DNA of 36,589 nt from Akkermansia muciniphila (GCA_943331445.1 CALQLO010000018.1:1-36589), one strand, 5' to 3'. Positions 8,446 to 17,126 are shown, numbered from the stretch's first letter. Translations and numbers: made by a program. Notes: a model not told the origin generated them from the sequence alone.

Positions 8446-8880
8446 ATGGATTATCCCCTTATGGATAAATCCAAGCTACGCCTCATCTTGCGCATCTCGC
8501 TGCTGGCCCTGTGGGCTTCTGTCGTCCTCTCGATTGCTCTAGCGTTTCTTCAGGATAAGCTGCTCCCGGATGCCTTGGTCGAATGGCATAAGTCGAGTGC
8601 TGGCCAGTTTGGCTTCGGCGATATTATCGCTTTATTGTTCTGGGGCCTTGGCCTCTTCCTGTTTTTCGTCAGCTCCATCGGCCTCTTCTTTTATCAGCGA
8701 TGGGCGGCCTGGATGTTCACGATTGTTACCGCCGTCTTCTCGCTTCAGCTCCTCGCCAGCCCCACGGTGGAGCCGGGGATTTCCTCGTTCATCGGAAGCT
8801 GGAGTGACGTCCTTACGGGAATGGTCATTGCCCTGGTCTTCTTCACGGACGTTCTCCGTGAAGATAATCACACTGCGTGA
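8446..8880 (+). CDS. Small membrane protein with about four transmembrane segments
   Basis: A 144-residue hydrophobic protein I do not recognise. Predicted membrane segments lie at about 11-34, 58-82, 87-104 and 118-136, separated by short loops; the loop between the first two (DKLLPDALVEWHKSSAGQ) is the longest. No conserved catalytic motif is visible. The ATG at 8446 has a fair Shine-Dalgarno-like AGGTGA at 8431-8436; a second in-frame ATG at 8461 follows TATCCCCTT and would remove five residues. The 28-base gap after the large cupredoxin protein suggests cotranscription, and its stop overlaps the start of the next gene by 4 bases (GTGA). It could be a membrane anchor or partner for the neighbouring exported proteins, but that is only context. 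Confidence 0.75.
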   Translation: MDYPLMDKSKLRLILRISLLALWASVVLSIALAFLQDKLLPDALVEWHKSSAGQFGFGDIIALLFWGLGLFLFFVSSIGLFFYQRWAAWMFTIVTAVFSLQLLASPTVEPGISSFIGSWSDVLTGMVIALVFFTDVLREDNHTA

Positions 8881-9965
8881 CCCGTTCGGTGTCATTGCTG
8901 GCTCGGATGGCCGTGGTGGCGGGCTTGTTGATTTCGCCGTTAAGCGCTGCTGATTCGATCGATTGGGACAAGGCCCGCGTAATTTATCAGAAAGTCCAGC
9001 AGGGGCAGGAGGTCAGTGCGGAAGATCGGGCGTACCTTGAGAAAGCCAAAGCCTTACGGGCAGCTCAAGGCGGGCAAGCTCCGCGTGATCAGGTAGGGGG
9101 CCGCCCAGTTAAGGCGGAGACGGGATTCATCCCGTTGCCCGAACTGACGGGGAATTACAAAGGACATGATGGTGGCCTCTATGGTGCTGGCCAGAACCTG
9201 CCGCCGCCAGCTTTGGATGTGATGGCCCGCGCGGCTATGGCAAGAATCACTCCACTCGATGCAGAGGGTAAGCCGAATTTGGGCGGGAAAGTAGTCCTGC
9301 TTTCGATCGGTATGTCTAATACCACGATGGAGTTTAGTGGTTTCGTGGAGTTAGCGAAGATAGATAAGCGTAAGGCTGATGCGGTTGTGGTCGTCGACGG
9401 TGCCCAGGGCGGACAGTCAGCGGATCGCATTGCGGACGAAGCCGCGCCCTTTTGGAAAGTTATCGATCAGCGTCTCGCGTCCGCCGGAGTTTCTCCCAAG
9501 CAAGTTCAAGCCATCTGGATGAAGCAGGCTTTCCCGGGTCCGCGAGAGGAATTTCCAGTAGAGGCTCGTCGGCTGGCGGGTTACTTGGAGCAGGATATCG
9601 CCATCGCCCGGAAGCGTTACCCGAATCTGCGCATCATTTATCTCTCAAGTCGCATTTATGCCGGCTTTGCCACGACCGGCCTCAACCCCGAGCCGCATGC
9701 TTATGAAGGGGCCTTTGCGGTTCGCTGGACGATTCTGAAACAGTTGGAGCCAGCGGCCGTCAACTCCGACTCCGTGTTGCTCTGGGGCCCTTACCTTTGG
9801 GCGGATGGCGTCCGTGGCCGTAAGGAGGATGGATTGGTCTGGAAGGCGGAAGATTTCGCCCAGGATGGTACGCATCCCGGGTCGGGAGGAAGGGTGAAGG
9901 TAGTTGAGCAATTGCTGGGCTTTTTCCACACTTCGCCGTACGCAGCTTGGTATCGCCGGCCATAA
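8877..9965 (+). CDS. Exported SGNH/GDSL-type hydrolase
   Basis: A 362-residue protein beginning with GTG, which overlaps the previous stop codon in GTGA, so translation is probably coupled. A signal peptide covers residues 1-25 (cut near SAADS), followed by a charged helical stretch to about 80. The catalytic core starts at about 138: VLLSIGMSNTTMEF contains the likely nucleophile Ser147 (block I of SGNH hydrolases in a GxSN form), VVDGAQGGQSADRI (172-185) supplies the oxyanion-hole glycine, and DGTH (330-333) gives the Asp330-His333 pair of block V. The block III asparagine is not clear. The family includes sialate O-acetylesterase and carbohydrate esterases; an acetyl-esterase role on glycans is plausible but unproven. 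Confidence 0.72.
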   Translation: MTRSVSLLARMAVVAGLLISPLSAADSIDWDKARVIYQKVQQGQEVSAEDRAYLEKAKALRAAQGGQAPRDQVGGRPVKAETGFIPLPELTGNYKGHDGGLYGAGQNLPPPALDVMARAAMARITPLDAEGKPNLGGKVVLLSIGMSNTTMEFSGFVELAKIDKRKADAVVVVDGAQGGQSADRIADEAAPFWKVIDQRLASAGVSPKQVQAIWMKQAFPGPREEFPVEARRLAGYLEQDIAIARKRYPNLRIIYLSSRIYAGFATTGLNPEPHAYEGAFAVRWTILKQLEPAAVNSDSVLLWGPYLWADGVRGRKEDGLVWKAEDFAQDGTHPGSGGRVKVVEQLLGFFHTSPYAAWYRRP

Positions 9966-10035
9966 GGGGCGGGATGGCTTAGGGCGGGGATGGAGGTGGG
10001 TGCATCTGGGTGAAACCTCTCGCCGTTCACTGGGG

Positions 10036-10041
10036 TATAAT
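10036..10041 (+). promoter_or_regulatory. Candidate -10 box of the DUF1549/DUF1553-DUF1501 operon
   Basis: TATAAT matches the sigma-70 -10 consensus exactly and lies 24 bases upstream of the ATG at 10066. No good -35 (TTGACA) is seen at the right distance; the bases around 10011-10018 (TGAAACCT) are a poor match. The rest of the 100-base spacer 9966-10065 holds no other recognisable element. Confidence 0.5.
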
Positions 10042-10065
10042 CATTAAGAGAATCCCAAGAACCCC

Positions 10066-12222
10066 ATGAAGTCTTACCCCTGTCGCTTGGTCCTATCGGT
10101 ATTCCTTCTGGCCCTTTGTCCCTTGGATGGCCTCGCCGCCGTCCCCGCGAAGAAGGCGGATAAAAATGATGGCCCGACGGTCAAGGCTGCAGCTCCGGTG
10201 GCCAAGCCGGTGCAGGCCGTGTCCGACAAGACGCAAATCTGGCACACTTGGACCGACACGGAGGGCCGCAAGGTGGAGGCTTTATTCTGTGGGCTCTCGG
10301 GCGATTACATCACGATGCAGACCAAGGATGGCCGCACCTACCATTTTGCCACCAGCTTACTCATCCCCGAAGACGTTGAATTCGCCAAGAGCTGCCTCAC
10401 CAAGAATCGCGATGCCAGTTTCAGCCCGGCAATCATTGCCTCGGCCGCTGCGGATATTGATCGGATGGTCGGTGCCATCCTTGCCGAGAATGGTCAGCAG
10501 CCGAACGCCCCGGCTACCGACGCACAGTTTTTACGTCGCATTTACGTCGACGCGGTGGGTCGCGTGCCCACCGCCAAAGAGGCGGATACCTTCCTGAAGA
10601 ATCCCGCCCCCGATAAGCGTGCTAAACTCATTGATGACCTGGTCTTCTCACCCGGTTACTCGATGCAGATGTTCAACTGGATGGCGGACTTACTCCGCGT
10701 GAAGGACACTTTCGGCAAGGGAGTCCCTGCCTTTACGTTCGAAGACTGGCTCAAGATGCGCCTCGCGGCAGATGCCCCTTGGGATAAGCTAGTCTACGAA
10801 ATGCTGACGGCTGATGGTCGCCTGTGCGATAACGGTGCTACGGGTTTCATGCTCTTTGATGCCGAGATGCCGCTGGATGGCGTCTCCAACCTCATGACGA
10901 CTTTCCTGGGCACAAACATGGCTTGCGCCCAGTGTCACGATCACCCGCTGGCTGAATGGAAGCAGCGCGATTTCTATCAGATGGCCGCATTCTTCGGGGC
11001 GACGAGCGGCAAGGACACCGCTATTCTGGGTGCCGTAAACAAGGCCGCCAAAGATGGCGGCCTACCTAAGGCCGCGGTAAAGAAGATCGCCGATATGAAC
11101 GCCTTCCGGATGGAGGATACCAGCAAGCAGAAGCTCACCTTCCCTAAGGATTACAAATATAAGGATGCCAAGCCCAGTTCGCCCGTATCGCCGGCGCTCA
11201 TCGCCTGGGAGAAAGAAGATAAATCCCTCCCAATTTATAATGTGGCGACTAAGGATCCAACCCAGCTGCGCATCCAGTTCAGCCGCTGGCTAACCAGCCC
11301 CCAGAATCCCCGCTTCGCGACCAATATCGCCAACCGCATCTGGAAGAAAGCTTTCGGCGTCGCGGTGCTCGAGCCCGTCAATGATATCGATGACTTGAAA
11401 CTGGCCAGCAGTCCCGAACTCTTGGCTCATCTCACCTTCGTCATGAAGGCCGCCAAGTTCGACCTACGGGAAGTGCAGCGCGTCATTTACAACTCCAAGA
11501 CTTTCCAGGCTTCGGCCAGCCCGACGCCTGATCTCGGCAAGGCGAAGTACCTCTTCCCCGGTCCCGTCGTGCGTCGCTTCACCGCCGAAGAGGCCTGGGA
11601 TAGTCTCATTGTTAACGCGCTCGGTACCTATGCCGACAATGTCCTGCTGCGCCGCGGCGACGACCTTAAAGCAATGGCGCTTCCTGCTGGCAAGGTGACC
11701 TTGGCGGAAGTGAAGAACGCCGTTGAGCGCACCAAGGCGGCCTTCGCTGGCTCGGCTAATGGTAAGGCCGCCGGTGGCAAGAAGGGCGCGGGTGGTTCCA
11801 CGCTCGGACTCGCCAATGGCTATGAGGGCGACAAGCCAGTGACGCGTTTTAACATGATGTTGGCGCGGGCGAGCGAACTACCTCAGCCATCTCCCGAAAC
11901 CCACTTCCTGCGTGTTTGGGGGCAAGGTGATCGGCTCCTAGCGGATTCGGCCACGAACGACGGCAGCGTCCCGCAACTTCTTCAGATGATTAACGGTTCA
12001 GTCTCGAAGATGATTGCCGATACGCGCTCAGCGGCGGTCATGGATGCCGCTAAAGAGAAGGTGCCGGATGCCCAGATTCGCTCGCTGTATCTTTCTTATC
12101 TCTCCCGCCCGCCCACCGCCAAGGAACTCGCCACCGCCAATAAGTCCCTGAAGGACGGCATTGGCCTGACCGACTTGGCCTGGGTTCTCGCCAACACCCG
12201 CGAATTCCTCTTCGTCCAATGA
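10066..12222 (+). CDS. SHD1-DUF1549-DUF1553 protein with one haem motif
   Basis: A 718-residue exported protein: signal peptide 1-25, Ala/Lys/Pro-rich linker to about 55, an SHD1-like small beta domain at about 59-110 (WTDTEGRKVEALFCGLSGD), DUF1549 from about 128 to 330 and DUF1553 from about 400 to the end. One CxxCH motif, CAQCH at 287-291, sits at the usual place in DUF1549 (CAQCHDHP). Unlike the three minus-strand paralogues it lacks the N-terminal PSCyt1 cytochrome domain. A Gly/Lys-rich low-complexity stretch lies at about 564-585. The C-terminus (LAWVLANTREFLFVQ) has the hallmark tail of the family. Role unknown; the haem motif and export suggest a periplasmic redox or structural partner of the DUF1501 protein whose ATG overlaps this stop codon (ATGA). 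Confidence 0.85.
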   Translation: MKSYPCRLVLSVFLLALCPLDGLAAVPAKKADKNDGPTVKAAAPVAKPVQAVSDKTQIWHTWTDTEGRKVEALFCGLSGDYITMQTKDGRTYHFATSLLIPEDVEFAKSCLTKNRDASFSPAIIASAAADIDRMVGAILAENGQQPNAPATDAQFLRRIYVDAVGRVPTAKEADTFLKNPAPDKRAKLIDDLVFSPGYSMQMFNWMADLLRVKDTFGKGVPAFTFEDWLKMRLAADAPWDKLVYEMLTADGRLCDNGATGFMLFDAEMPLDGVSNLMTTFLGTNMACAQCHDHPLAEWKQRDFYQMAAFFGATSGKDTAILGAVNKAAKDGGLPKAAVKKIADMNAFRMEDTSKQKLTFPKDYKYKDAKPSSPVSPALIAWEKEDKSLPIYNVATKDPTQLRIQFSRWLTSPQNPRFATNIANRIWKKAFGVAVLEPVNDIDDLKLASSPELLAHLTFVMKAAKFDLREVQRVIYNSKTFQASASPTPDLGKAKYLFPGPVVRRFTAEEAWDSLIVNALGTYADNVLLRRGDDLKAMALPAGKVTLAEVKNAVERTKAAFAGSANGKAAGGKKGAGGSTLGLANGYEGDKPVTRFNMMLARASELPQPSPETHFLRVWGQGDRLLADSATNDGSVPQLLQMINGSVSKMIADTRSAAVMDAAKEKVPDAQIRSLYLSYLSRPPTAKELATANKSLKDGIGLTDLAWVLANTREFLFVQ

Positions 12223-13526
12223 GTATCCTCACCTCCGCCAGTCTCCTCCGCGATCCCGAAGATCGCCGCCGCTTCATCGAGAAGTGTGCGAAAATATCAT
12301 TCGGCCTGAGCATCCTGCCGTTCTTCACGGGAATCGCGGAAGCCGCTGAGCAGGCCGGTGCCGTCGCGGCGCCCAATGCCGGCCTCCCAGGCTTCGGTAA
12401 GGCCAAGCGCGTCATCTTCTTGGAGTTACAGGGCGGTATGTCGCACATCGACACCTTTGACCCGAAGACCGGCGACAACAAAGGTCCGGGCAAGGCGATT
12501 TCGGCTAAAGGTGATTACCAGCTGACGGAATACCTTCCGTCGATCGCCAAAATCGGCGATAAAATCACCGTCGTCCGTAATATGACGGCCAAGGTCGGCG
12601 TGCACGCTTCGGCCTCTTACCTCATGCGCACAGGCTTTGAACAACGGGGCACTTTGCAGCACCCGACGCTCGGGGCTTGGGCGCAACATTTCCTCGGGGC
12701 AAGCCATAAGACCTTGCCGTCCTCGGTGGCCGTCAATCGCTCCGCGAACCATGGGAACGGCTGGTTCCCAGCTTCATTCTCCCCTCTGCCGATTCAGAAT
12801 CCCGAGGATGGGCTACTGGACACCAAGAGCCCAGTTACGACGGAAGTTGCGGCCAAGCGTGCCGGCTTATTGGCCCAATTGGACTCCGGGTTTGGGGGTA
12901 AGGCGGCAGATGAAAACGTGAAGGCTTACAACGAATTCTACGACACGACCTTCCAGCTCATGAAGAGCACCGACCTTAAGGCTTTTGATCTCGCTTCCGA
13001 GCCAGCCGAAGTGCGCGCCCGCTACGGTAAGAGCAAGTTCGGACAAGGTTGTCTCTTGGCCCGCCGTCTCATTGAGAACGGCGTCCGCTTCGTCGAGGTC
13101 GCTAATGGCGGCTGGGACATGCATGCCACCTTGGGTGATCGGATGGAAACGCTCGGCGGCGACTTCGATCGCGTCTTTGCCACATTGATCCAGGATCTTG
13201 ATTCCAAGGGCTTGCTCGACACCACGTTGGTCGCGGTCACCACCGAATTCGGCCGGAAGCCTGACTTCAGTGGCGGCGGTCGCGGTCACCATCCGCTCGT
13301 CTTCTCCACCGTGCTGGCGGGCGGCGGGGTGAAGCGTGGTTTCGTGAATGGTGCCAGCGATGCCAAGGGCTACGCTCCAGATGGTGATGGGGTTTCACCT
13401 GGCAGCCTCCACGCCACGATTGCGCATGCCGCTGGCTTACCAGTGCAGACGGATATCATCACGCCGGCGGGACGTCCGATGCAGGTCGGGAATAAGGCCA
13501 AGCCCGCCATGGGCGTCTTCATCTAA
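12219..13526 (+). CDS. DUF1501 protein (alkaline-phosphatase-superfamily-like fold)
   Basis: A 435-residue DUF1501 protein, shorter than the three minus-strand paralogues (479-487). Its start overlaps the DUF1553 stop in ATGA. The N-terminus has a twin-arginine-like motif (DRRRFIEK, residues 15-22) before a hydrophobic run, so Tat export is likely. Conserved DUF1501 signatures are FLELQGGMSHIDTFD, the Trp-Asp-x-His stretch GGWDMH, TEFGRKPD, GRGHH, and LHATIAH near the end; these His/Asp positions are candidate metal ligands in this superfamily. Compared with the paralogues it has GRGHH in place of GRDHH and TTEFGRK in place of WGGEFGRT, so it belongs to a different subfamily. Biochemical role unknown. 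A strong terminator follows 18 bases after the stop. Confidence 0.87.
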   Translation: MSILTSASLLRDPEDRRRFIEKCAKISFGLSILPFFTGIAEAAEQAGAVAAPNAGLPGFGKAKRVIFLELQGGMSHIDTFDPKTGDNKGPGKAISAKGDYQLTEYLPSIAKIGDKITVVRNMTAKVGVHASASYLMRTGFEQRGTLQHPTLGAWAQHFLGASHKTLPSSVAVNRSANHGNGWFPASFSPLPIQNPEDGLLDTKSPVTTEVAAKRAGLLAQLDSGFGGKAADENVKAYNEFYDTTFQLMKSTDLKAFDLASEPAEVRARYGKSKFGQGCLLARRLIENGVRFVEVANGGWDMHATLGDRMETLGGDFDRVFATLIQDLDSKGLLDTTLVAVTTEFGRKPDFSGGGRGHHPLVFSTVLAGGGVKRGFVNGASDAKGYAPDGDGVSPGSLHATIAHAAGLPVQTDIITPAGRPMQVGNKAKPAMGVFI

Positions 13527-13544
13527 GACCCCCCCCATGGTTAG

Positions 13545-13573
13545 AAAAGACCCGGCCACAAGCCGGGTCTTTT
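13545..13573. terminator. Bidirectional intrinsic terminator between convergent genes
   Basis: A perfect 12-bp stem, AAAAGACCCGGC with GCCGGGTCTTTT, encloses the loop CACAA. The T-run on the plus strand continues as TTTTGTTTT, and on the minus strand as TTTTCTAA. It can end both the DUF1501 operon (plus) and the MenH-like gene (minus). Confidence 0.93.
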
Positions 13574-13576
13574 GTT

Positions 13577-14311
13577 TTAACGCAGGAGCATCGCCAGATC
13601 GGCGGGTTGCTCAAGGTGCACGGCGTGGTCGGCTTCTGCGATGATGCTCAGTCGGGCTTTCGGCAGGTGGGCGCCCATCTCTTGGGCGAGGCGCGTAAAT
13701 TTCGAATCATGTTCCCCTGTGACGATATCGATGGGCATGCGGAGCTCTTTGAGTCGATGCCAGAGCGAGGGCAGGGTGCCGGTGCCTACGTTCTCCAAAC
13801 TGAGGGCGAGGGCTTCGGGTTCATTGCGGCCCCGGCGTGCTAGGATTGGAGCAAGCCTTTCCGGAGGGAGTTCGAGCAGTTTTTCAAAGAACGTCTGGTT
13901 GTGCCAGTACTTGAAGAAGGCCTCGATTCTTTGGGTGCGAATGAAGCCCGCCAGTGAGGCATCGGCGAGTTGACGTTCATCGCGTTGCTCCGGAGTGGCG
14001 AGTCCCGGGCTGGCTCCGATTAGGATTAGATGGGCGACGCGTTCGGGGTGGGCCACGGCCCAGTGGAGGGCAAGTCTTCCACCCAGCGAATAGCCGAGGA
14101 GGGTGATCTGTCGGGAGTTACCAGAGGCTAAGTCAATGGCAGCCAGGTGGGCGGCCATTGAAAAGTCACTCGGGCGGCGTTGGGTGGAGAGTTTGCCGTG
14201 GCCGGGTAGGTCGATGGCGCGGAGCTCGTCTTCTGGGCGGAGGTGTTGGCGCAGGGGTTCGAAGTCCTCCGCTGAGCCTGTAAATCCATGAATGGCGATA
14301 ATGGTAGCCAT
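13577..14311 (-). CDS. menH: Alpha/beta hydrolase, MenH-like (2-succinyl-6-hydroxy-2,4-cyclohexadiene-1-carboxylate synthase candidate)
   Basis: A 244-residue cytoplasmic alpha/beta hydrolase without signal peptide. HGFTGS (8-13) is the oxyanion-hole loop, GYSLGGR (73-79) the nucleophile elbow with Ser75, and Asp202 and His229 (EADHAVHLEQP) complete the triad. IDLPGHG (33-39) and IGASPGL (98-104) are both typical of MenH of menaquinone biosynthesis, which eliminates pyruvate from SEPHCHC. No other men genes are in the window, so the assignment rests on motifs alone; related hydrolases of meta-cleavage pathways remain possible. SD-less start (AACCGATG). Its upstream region, shared with the divergent flavin-reductase-like gene, holds a perfect palindrome at 14436-14450. 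Confidence 0.65.
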   Translation of the reverse strand: MATIIAIHGFTGSAEDFEPLRQHLRPEDELRAIDLPGHGKLSTQRRPSDFSMAAHLAAIDLASGNSRQITLLGYSLGGRLALHWAVAHPERVAHLILIGASPGLATPEQRDERQLADASLAGFIRTQRIEAFFKYWHNQTFFEKLLELPPERLAPILARRGRNEPEALALSLENVGTGTLPSLWHRLKELRMPIDIVTGEHDSKFTRLAQEMGAHLPKARLSIIAEADHAVHLEQPADLAMLLR

Positions 14312-14435
14312 CGGTTAGCGCTTGAGGCCTAGGGCGCAGGCCGCTGGGGCGGCTTGGGGCCGATTTGCGGGGAATAAGGCGAATTCCTGCCTGGCCTGGC
14401 CTGCAACGTGGTAGGAGATGTCTTTAAGGGGGTAT

Positions 14436-14450
14436 CTGGACATTGTCCAG
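14436..14450. promoter_or_regulatory. Palindrome CTGGACATTGTCCAG, candidate operator
   Basis: Perfect 7-base arms around a central T, 125 bases upstream of the MenH-like start. A second copy of its core, ACATTGTCC, lies at 14562-14570, 33 bases before the flavin-reductase-like start, inside GAACATTGTCC, which has one mismatch as a palindrome. Two matching sites in one divergent 291-base spacer suggest a dimeric regulator. The rest of the spacer has no clear coding content. Confidence 0.4.
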
Positions 14451-14602
14451 GGGCTGCGGCCAGCCAGACCGCCCAGAAAGGGCAGGGAAAGGAGGCAATG
14501 GGGCCAGATCATCGGGGGAGGGATAAGCCAGCCGGCGATATAGGTCAGTAAAATTGAGGGAACATTGTCCGCCGAAGGGGGTATTAACCTTACCCCAATT
14601 TA

Positions 14603-15088
14603 ATGCCTGGAATCCGCGTCAAGCCATGGAACCGTGTGGACGGCCCTATCTACAGCCTTGCGACCACCGCAAATGGTAAGGGGAATCTTAACATCTGCAG
14701 TTACGTGACGCCGATTAGTCTAAAGCCGAAGCGTTTCATCATTGGGGTTTATAAGGACACGAAGACGCTCGCTAATCTTGAGGCTAATCCCGTCGGCTTG
14801 TTGAACTACATGGCGAAAGATCAGGCCAACCACATCAAACTCCTTGGCAAGAAGTCTGGAAATTCCACGGACAAGATTGCGCAGCTCGGCGATCAGATTG
14901 AACACGTGGGCGATGGGCTTTATTTTCTGAAGGGCGCGATTGCCACGCTCCGCCTCCGTTTCGCAGAACGCATGGATTGCGGCGATCATTGGGCTTGGTT
15001 GGCCAACGTTGATTCCTATGAGAATCTCCGCGAAGCCCCTCCGCTCACGCTCGACGAGCTGAAGCGATTGAAGCTGATTTTGGCCTAA
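14603..15088 (+). CDS. Flavin reductase-like protein (FMN-binding split barrel)
   Basis: A 161-residue soluble protein resembling the flavin reductase / FMN-binding split-barrel family: an N-terminal GPIYSLATTANGKGNLNICSYVTPISLKPKR stretch (read here in segments: the ATTANG, the N-x-CSYVTP flavin-contact region and the strand RFIIGVYKDTKTLANL) is the typical FMN site. Length is usual for short members. Such proteins reduce flavin with NAD(P)H or simply bind FMN; without context the substrate is unknown. It stands alone on the plus strand, divergent from the MenH-like gene. Upstream, TACCCC lies a few bases before ATG and a TATTAA at 14582-14587 is a weak -10 candidate. Confidence 0.72.
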   Translation: MPGIRVKPWNRVDGPIYSLATTANGKGNLNICSYVTPISLKPKRFIIGVYKDTKTLANLEANPVGLLNYMAKDQANHIKLLGKKSGNSTDKIAQLGDQIEHVGDGLYFLKGAIATLRLRFAERMDCGDHWAWLANVDSYENLREAPPLTLDELKRLKLILA

Positions 15089-15136
15089 GCGTTCAGCTGG
15101 CGGGCTGGCACGTGTGCGAGGTGATATGGCGTAATA

Positions 15137-15161
15137 AAGGACGCCAAGCCGTGGCGTCCTT
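15137..15161 (-). terminator. Intrinsic terminator after speA
   Basis: AAGGACGCCA pairs with TGGCGTCCTT (10-bp perfect stem, 5-base loop). On the minus strand it is followed by TATTACG after the stem's terminal TT, giving a short T-rich tail 16 bases beyond the speA stop. On the plus strand the tail is poor, though it may also help to end the flavin-reductase-like transcript. Confidence 0.75.
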
Positions 15162-15176
15162 GCCTCTGGGCACCGC

Positions 15177-17126
15177 TTACTTCTTTTTCGAGGCCTTCTT
15201 CGGCTTAACCTCTTCCCGGTCAGGGATGAGGTAGGTCTGGCTGCGAATCAGTCGTTCGTAAAGATCTACCATGGCGACGCCTTCGCGGGGGCGGACTGAG
15301 TCTGCCTTGGTGGCGCGATCCACTTGTCTCTTCAGCATGCGGCAGAGGTCCTCAGCGTTATACTGAATCATGCCCAAGATGCGCTCGACGGAGTATCCCG
15401 GGATGCTTTCTTCAATGTAGAAGCCGTCTTCTTCATCATCTTCAAGGAAGACGTGGGCCTCGTTGACGCGGCCGAAGAGGTTGTGAAGGTCACCCATGAT
15501 GTCCTGGTAGGCGCCGACCATGAAGGCGCCGATGTAGTAAGGCTGGCCTTCCTTGAGCGGGTGGAGCGAGAGGGTCTTCCGGACGTCTTCTAGGTCGATG
15601 AAGTCGTCGACCTTGCCGTCGGAGTCGCAAGTGATGTCGACGAGGGTCGCCTGGACGGTTGGGCGTTCGTTGAGGCGATGAATCGGAGCAATGGGGAACA
15701 ACTGATCAAGGGCCCAATGATCGAGGAGGGATTGGAAGACCGAGAAATTGCAGACGTATTGCTCGGCTAACATCGAGTCGAGTCGGGCGAGTTCGTCGGG
15801 GATGTCGGAAATATCTTTAAGGTCCTGACGAATCTGGCGGCAGATATCCCAGAAGAGACGATCAGCGTGGGCGCGTTCTTCTAAGCGGAGATGACCGAGG
15901 CTGAAGCGAGCATGGGCTTCTTCGCGTTTCTCCTTCGCGTCGTGGTACCGTTCGAGCGGGTCATACTTCCGCTTATTTTTACGGATGGCCTCCAGCTCGC
16001 GCACGAGCTGGTGGAGTTTACCCTTTGGCGGCTGGACGGTGAGTTCGTCGCGGGTAATGCGGTCGACGGCTTCGAAGATGAGAATCGAGTGCGGGGCGAC
16101 GAGGGCTCGGCCGGATTCCGAGACGATATCAGGCAGGGGGACGCCGCTTTCTTCGCAGATTTGCTTCACGTTGGCGACCACGTCGCGGGCGTAGCCTTCC
16201 ATGCTGTAATTCATGGAAGACTCGTAGGCGGAGCGGCTGCCGTCGTAGTCGATACCTAGGCCGCCACCGACATCGAGTAGGCCCATGGGGAAGCCCATGC
16301 GCTTCAGTTCGCAGTAGAAGCGGGTGGCTTCGACCACGGCCTTCTTGATGGTGCCGATATTCGGCACTTGGGAGCCGATGTGAAAGTGAACGAGGCGAAG
16401 GGCGTCCTTCATCTTCGCCTTGGCGAGGCGCTGGGAGACTTCGACGATCTCGGAGGCCGTTAGGCCGAACTTGGCATTCTCACCGGTGCTGTCCGCCCAC
16501 TTGCCTTCGCCGGCGGTGGTGAGCTTAACGCGCAGTCCGATGTGGGGCTGGACGCCCATGCGGCGCGCGATGCGGATGATGGCATCGATTTCCGAAAGCT
16601 GCTCGACGACGATGATGGTCTGTTTGCCTAGGCGGCGACCCATGAGCGCGAGCTCGATGTATTCTTCGTCTTTGTATCCGTTACAAATCAGGAGGGCCTT
16701 ACGGTTCTCAAGGAGGGCCAGGGCGATAATCAGTTCGGGCTTGGAGCCGGCTTCGAGGCCGAAATCATATTCTTCACCGGCATCGAGGATTTCTTCGACC
16801 ACTTCGCGCAGCTGGTTGACCTTGATCGGGAAGACGCCCCGGTAGCGGCCGGAGTAATCCTCTTCTTCGATAGCTCGGCGGAAGGCTTCGTTGATCTGGG
16901 TGACGCGATGGCGGAGGAGATCCTGCACGCGGATCGTCAGGGGCGGCTTCAGGCCAGAGGCCTCAACCTCTTTGACGATGTCGGAGATGCGGATCTTCCG
17001 GTGGTCGCCCTTAGGGTGCACGCAGAGATTGCCCTGCGGATCGACGGAGAAGTTGTTACCTCCCCAGCGTTTAAAGCCGTAATAATCTTCGGCGTCTTTA
17101 GTAGTCCAGGGCTGCGGTTTGCTCAC
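15177..17126 (-). CDS. speA: Biosynthetic arginine decarboxylase
   Basis: A 649-residue PLP enzyme that converts arginine to agmatine, the first step of the agmatine route to putrescine and spermidine; length is close to the roughly 650 residues of the E. coli enzyme. PLP-lysine motif: FPIKVNQ with Lys102. HFHIGSQ (247-253) contains the histidine that stacks on PLP, GGGLGIDYDGS (287-297) binds the phosphate, and CDSDGKVDDF (500-509) carries the cysteine and aspartate of the second half of the active site; GAYQDIMGDLHN (538-549) is also typical. The C-terminus is Lys-rich. Start is GTG at 17124-17126 (MSKPQPWTTKDAEDYYGF), with no Shine-Dalgarno sequence. No agmatinase or agmatine deiminase gene is next to it. 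It is divergent from the SMUG1 gene. Confidence 0.97.
   Translation of the reverse strand: MSKPQPWTTKDAEDYYGFKRWGGNNFSVDPQGNLCVHPKGDHRKIRISDIVKEVEASGLKPPLTIRVQDLLRHRVTQINEAFRRAIEEEDYSGRYRGVFPIKVNQLREVVEEILDAGEEYDFGLEAGSKPELIIALALLENRKALLICNGYKDEEYIELALMGRRLGKQTIIVVEQLSEIDAIIRIARRMGVQPHIGLRVKLTTAGEGKWADSTGENAKFGLTASEIVEVSQRLAKAKMKDALRLVHFHIGSQVPNIGTIKKAVVEATRFYCELKRMGFPMGLLDVGGGLGIDYDGSRSAYESSMNYSMEGYARDVVANVKQICEESGVPLPDIVSESGRALVAPHSILIFEAVDRITRDELTVQPPKGKLHQLVRELEAIRKNKRKYDPLERYHDAKEKREEAHARFSLGHLRLEERAHADRLFWDICRQIRQDLKDISDIPDELARLDSMLAEQYVCNFSVFQSLLDHWALDQLFPIAPIHRLNERPTVQATLVDITCDSDGKVDDFIDLEDVRKTLSLHPLKEGQPYYIGAFMVGAYQDIMGDLHNLFGRVNEAHVFLEDDEEDGFYIEESIPGYSVERILGMIQYNAEDLCRMLKRQVDRATKADSVRPREGVAMVDLYERLIRSQTYLIPDREEVKPKKASKKK

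Noticed and set aside
14315-14512. 65-codon minus-strand frame just before the MenH-like gene
   Set aside because: No signature, Pro/Ala-rich composition typical of chance frames in GC-rich DNA, and it covers the palindrome; treated as non-coding spacer.
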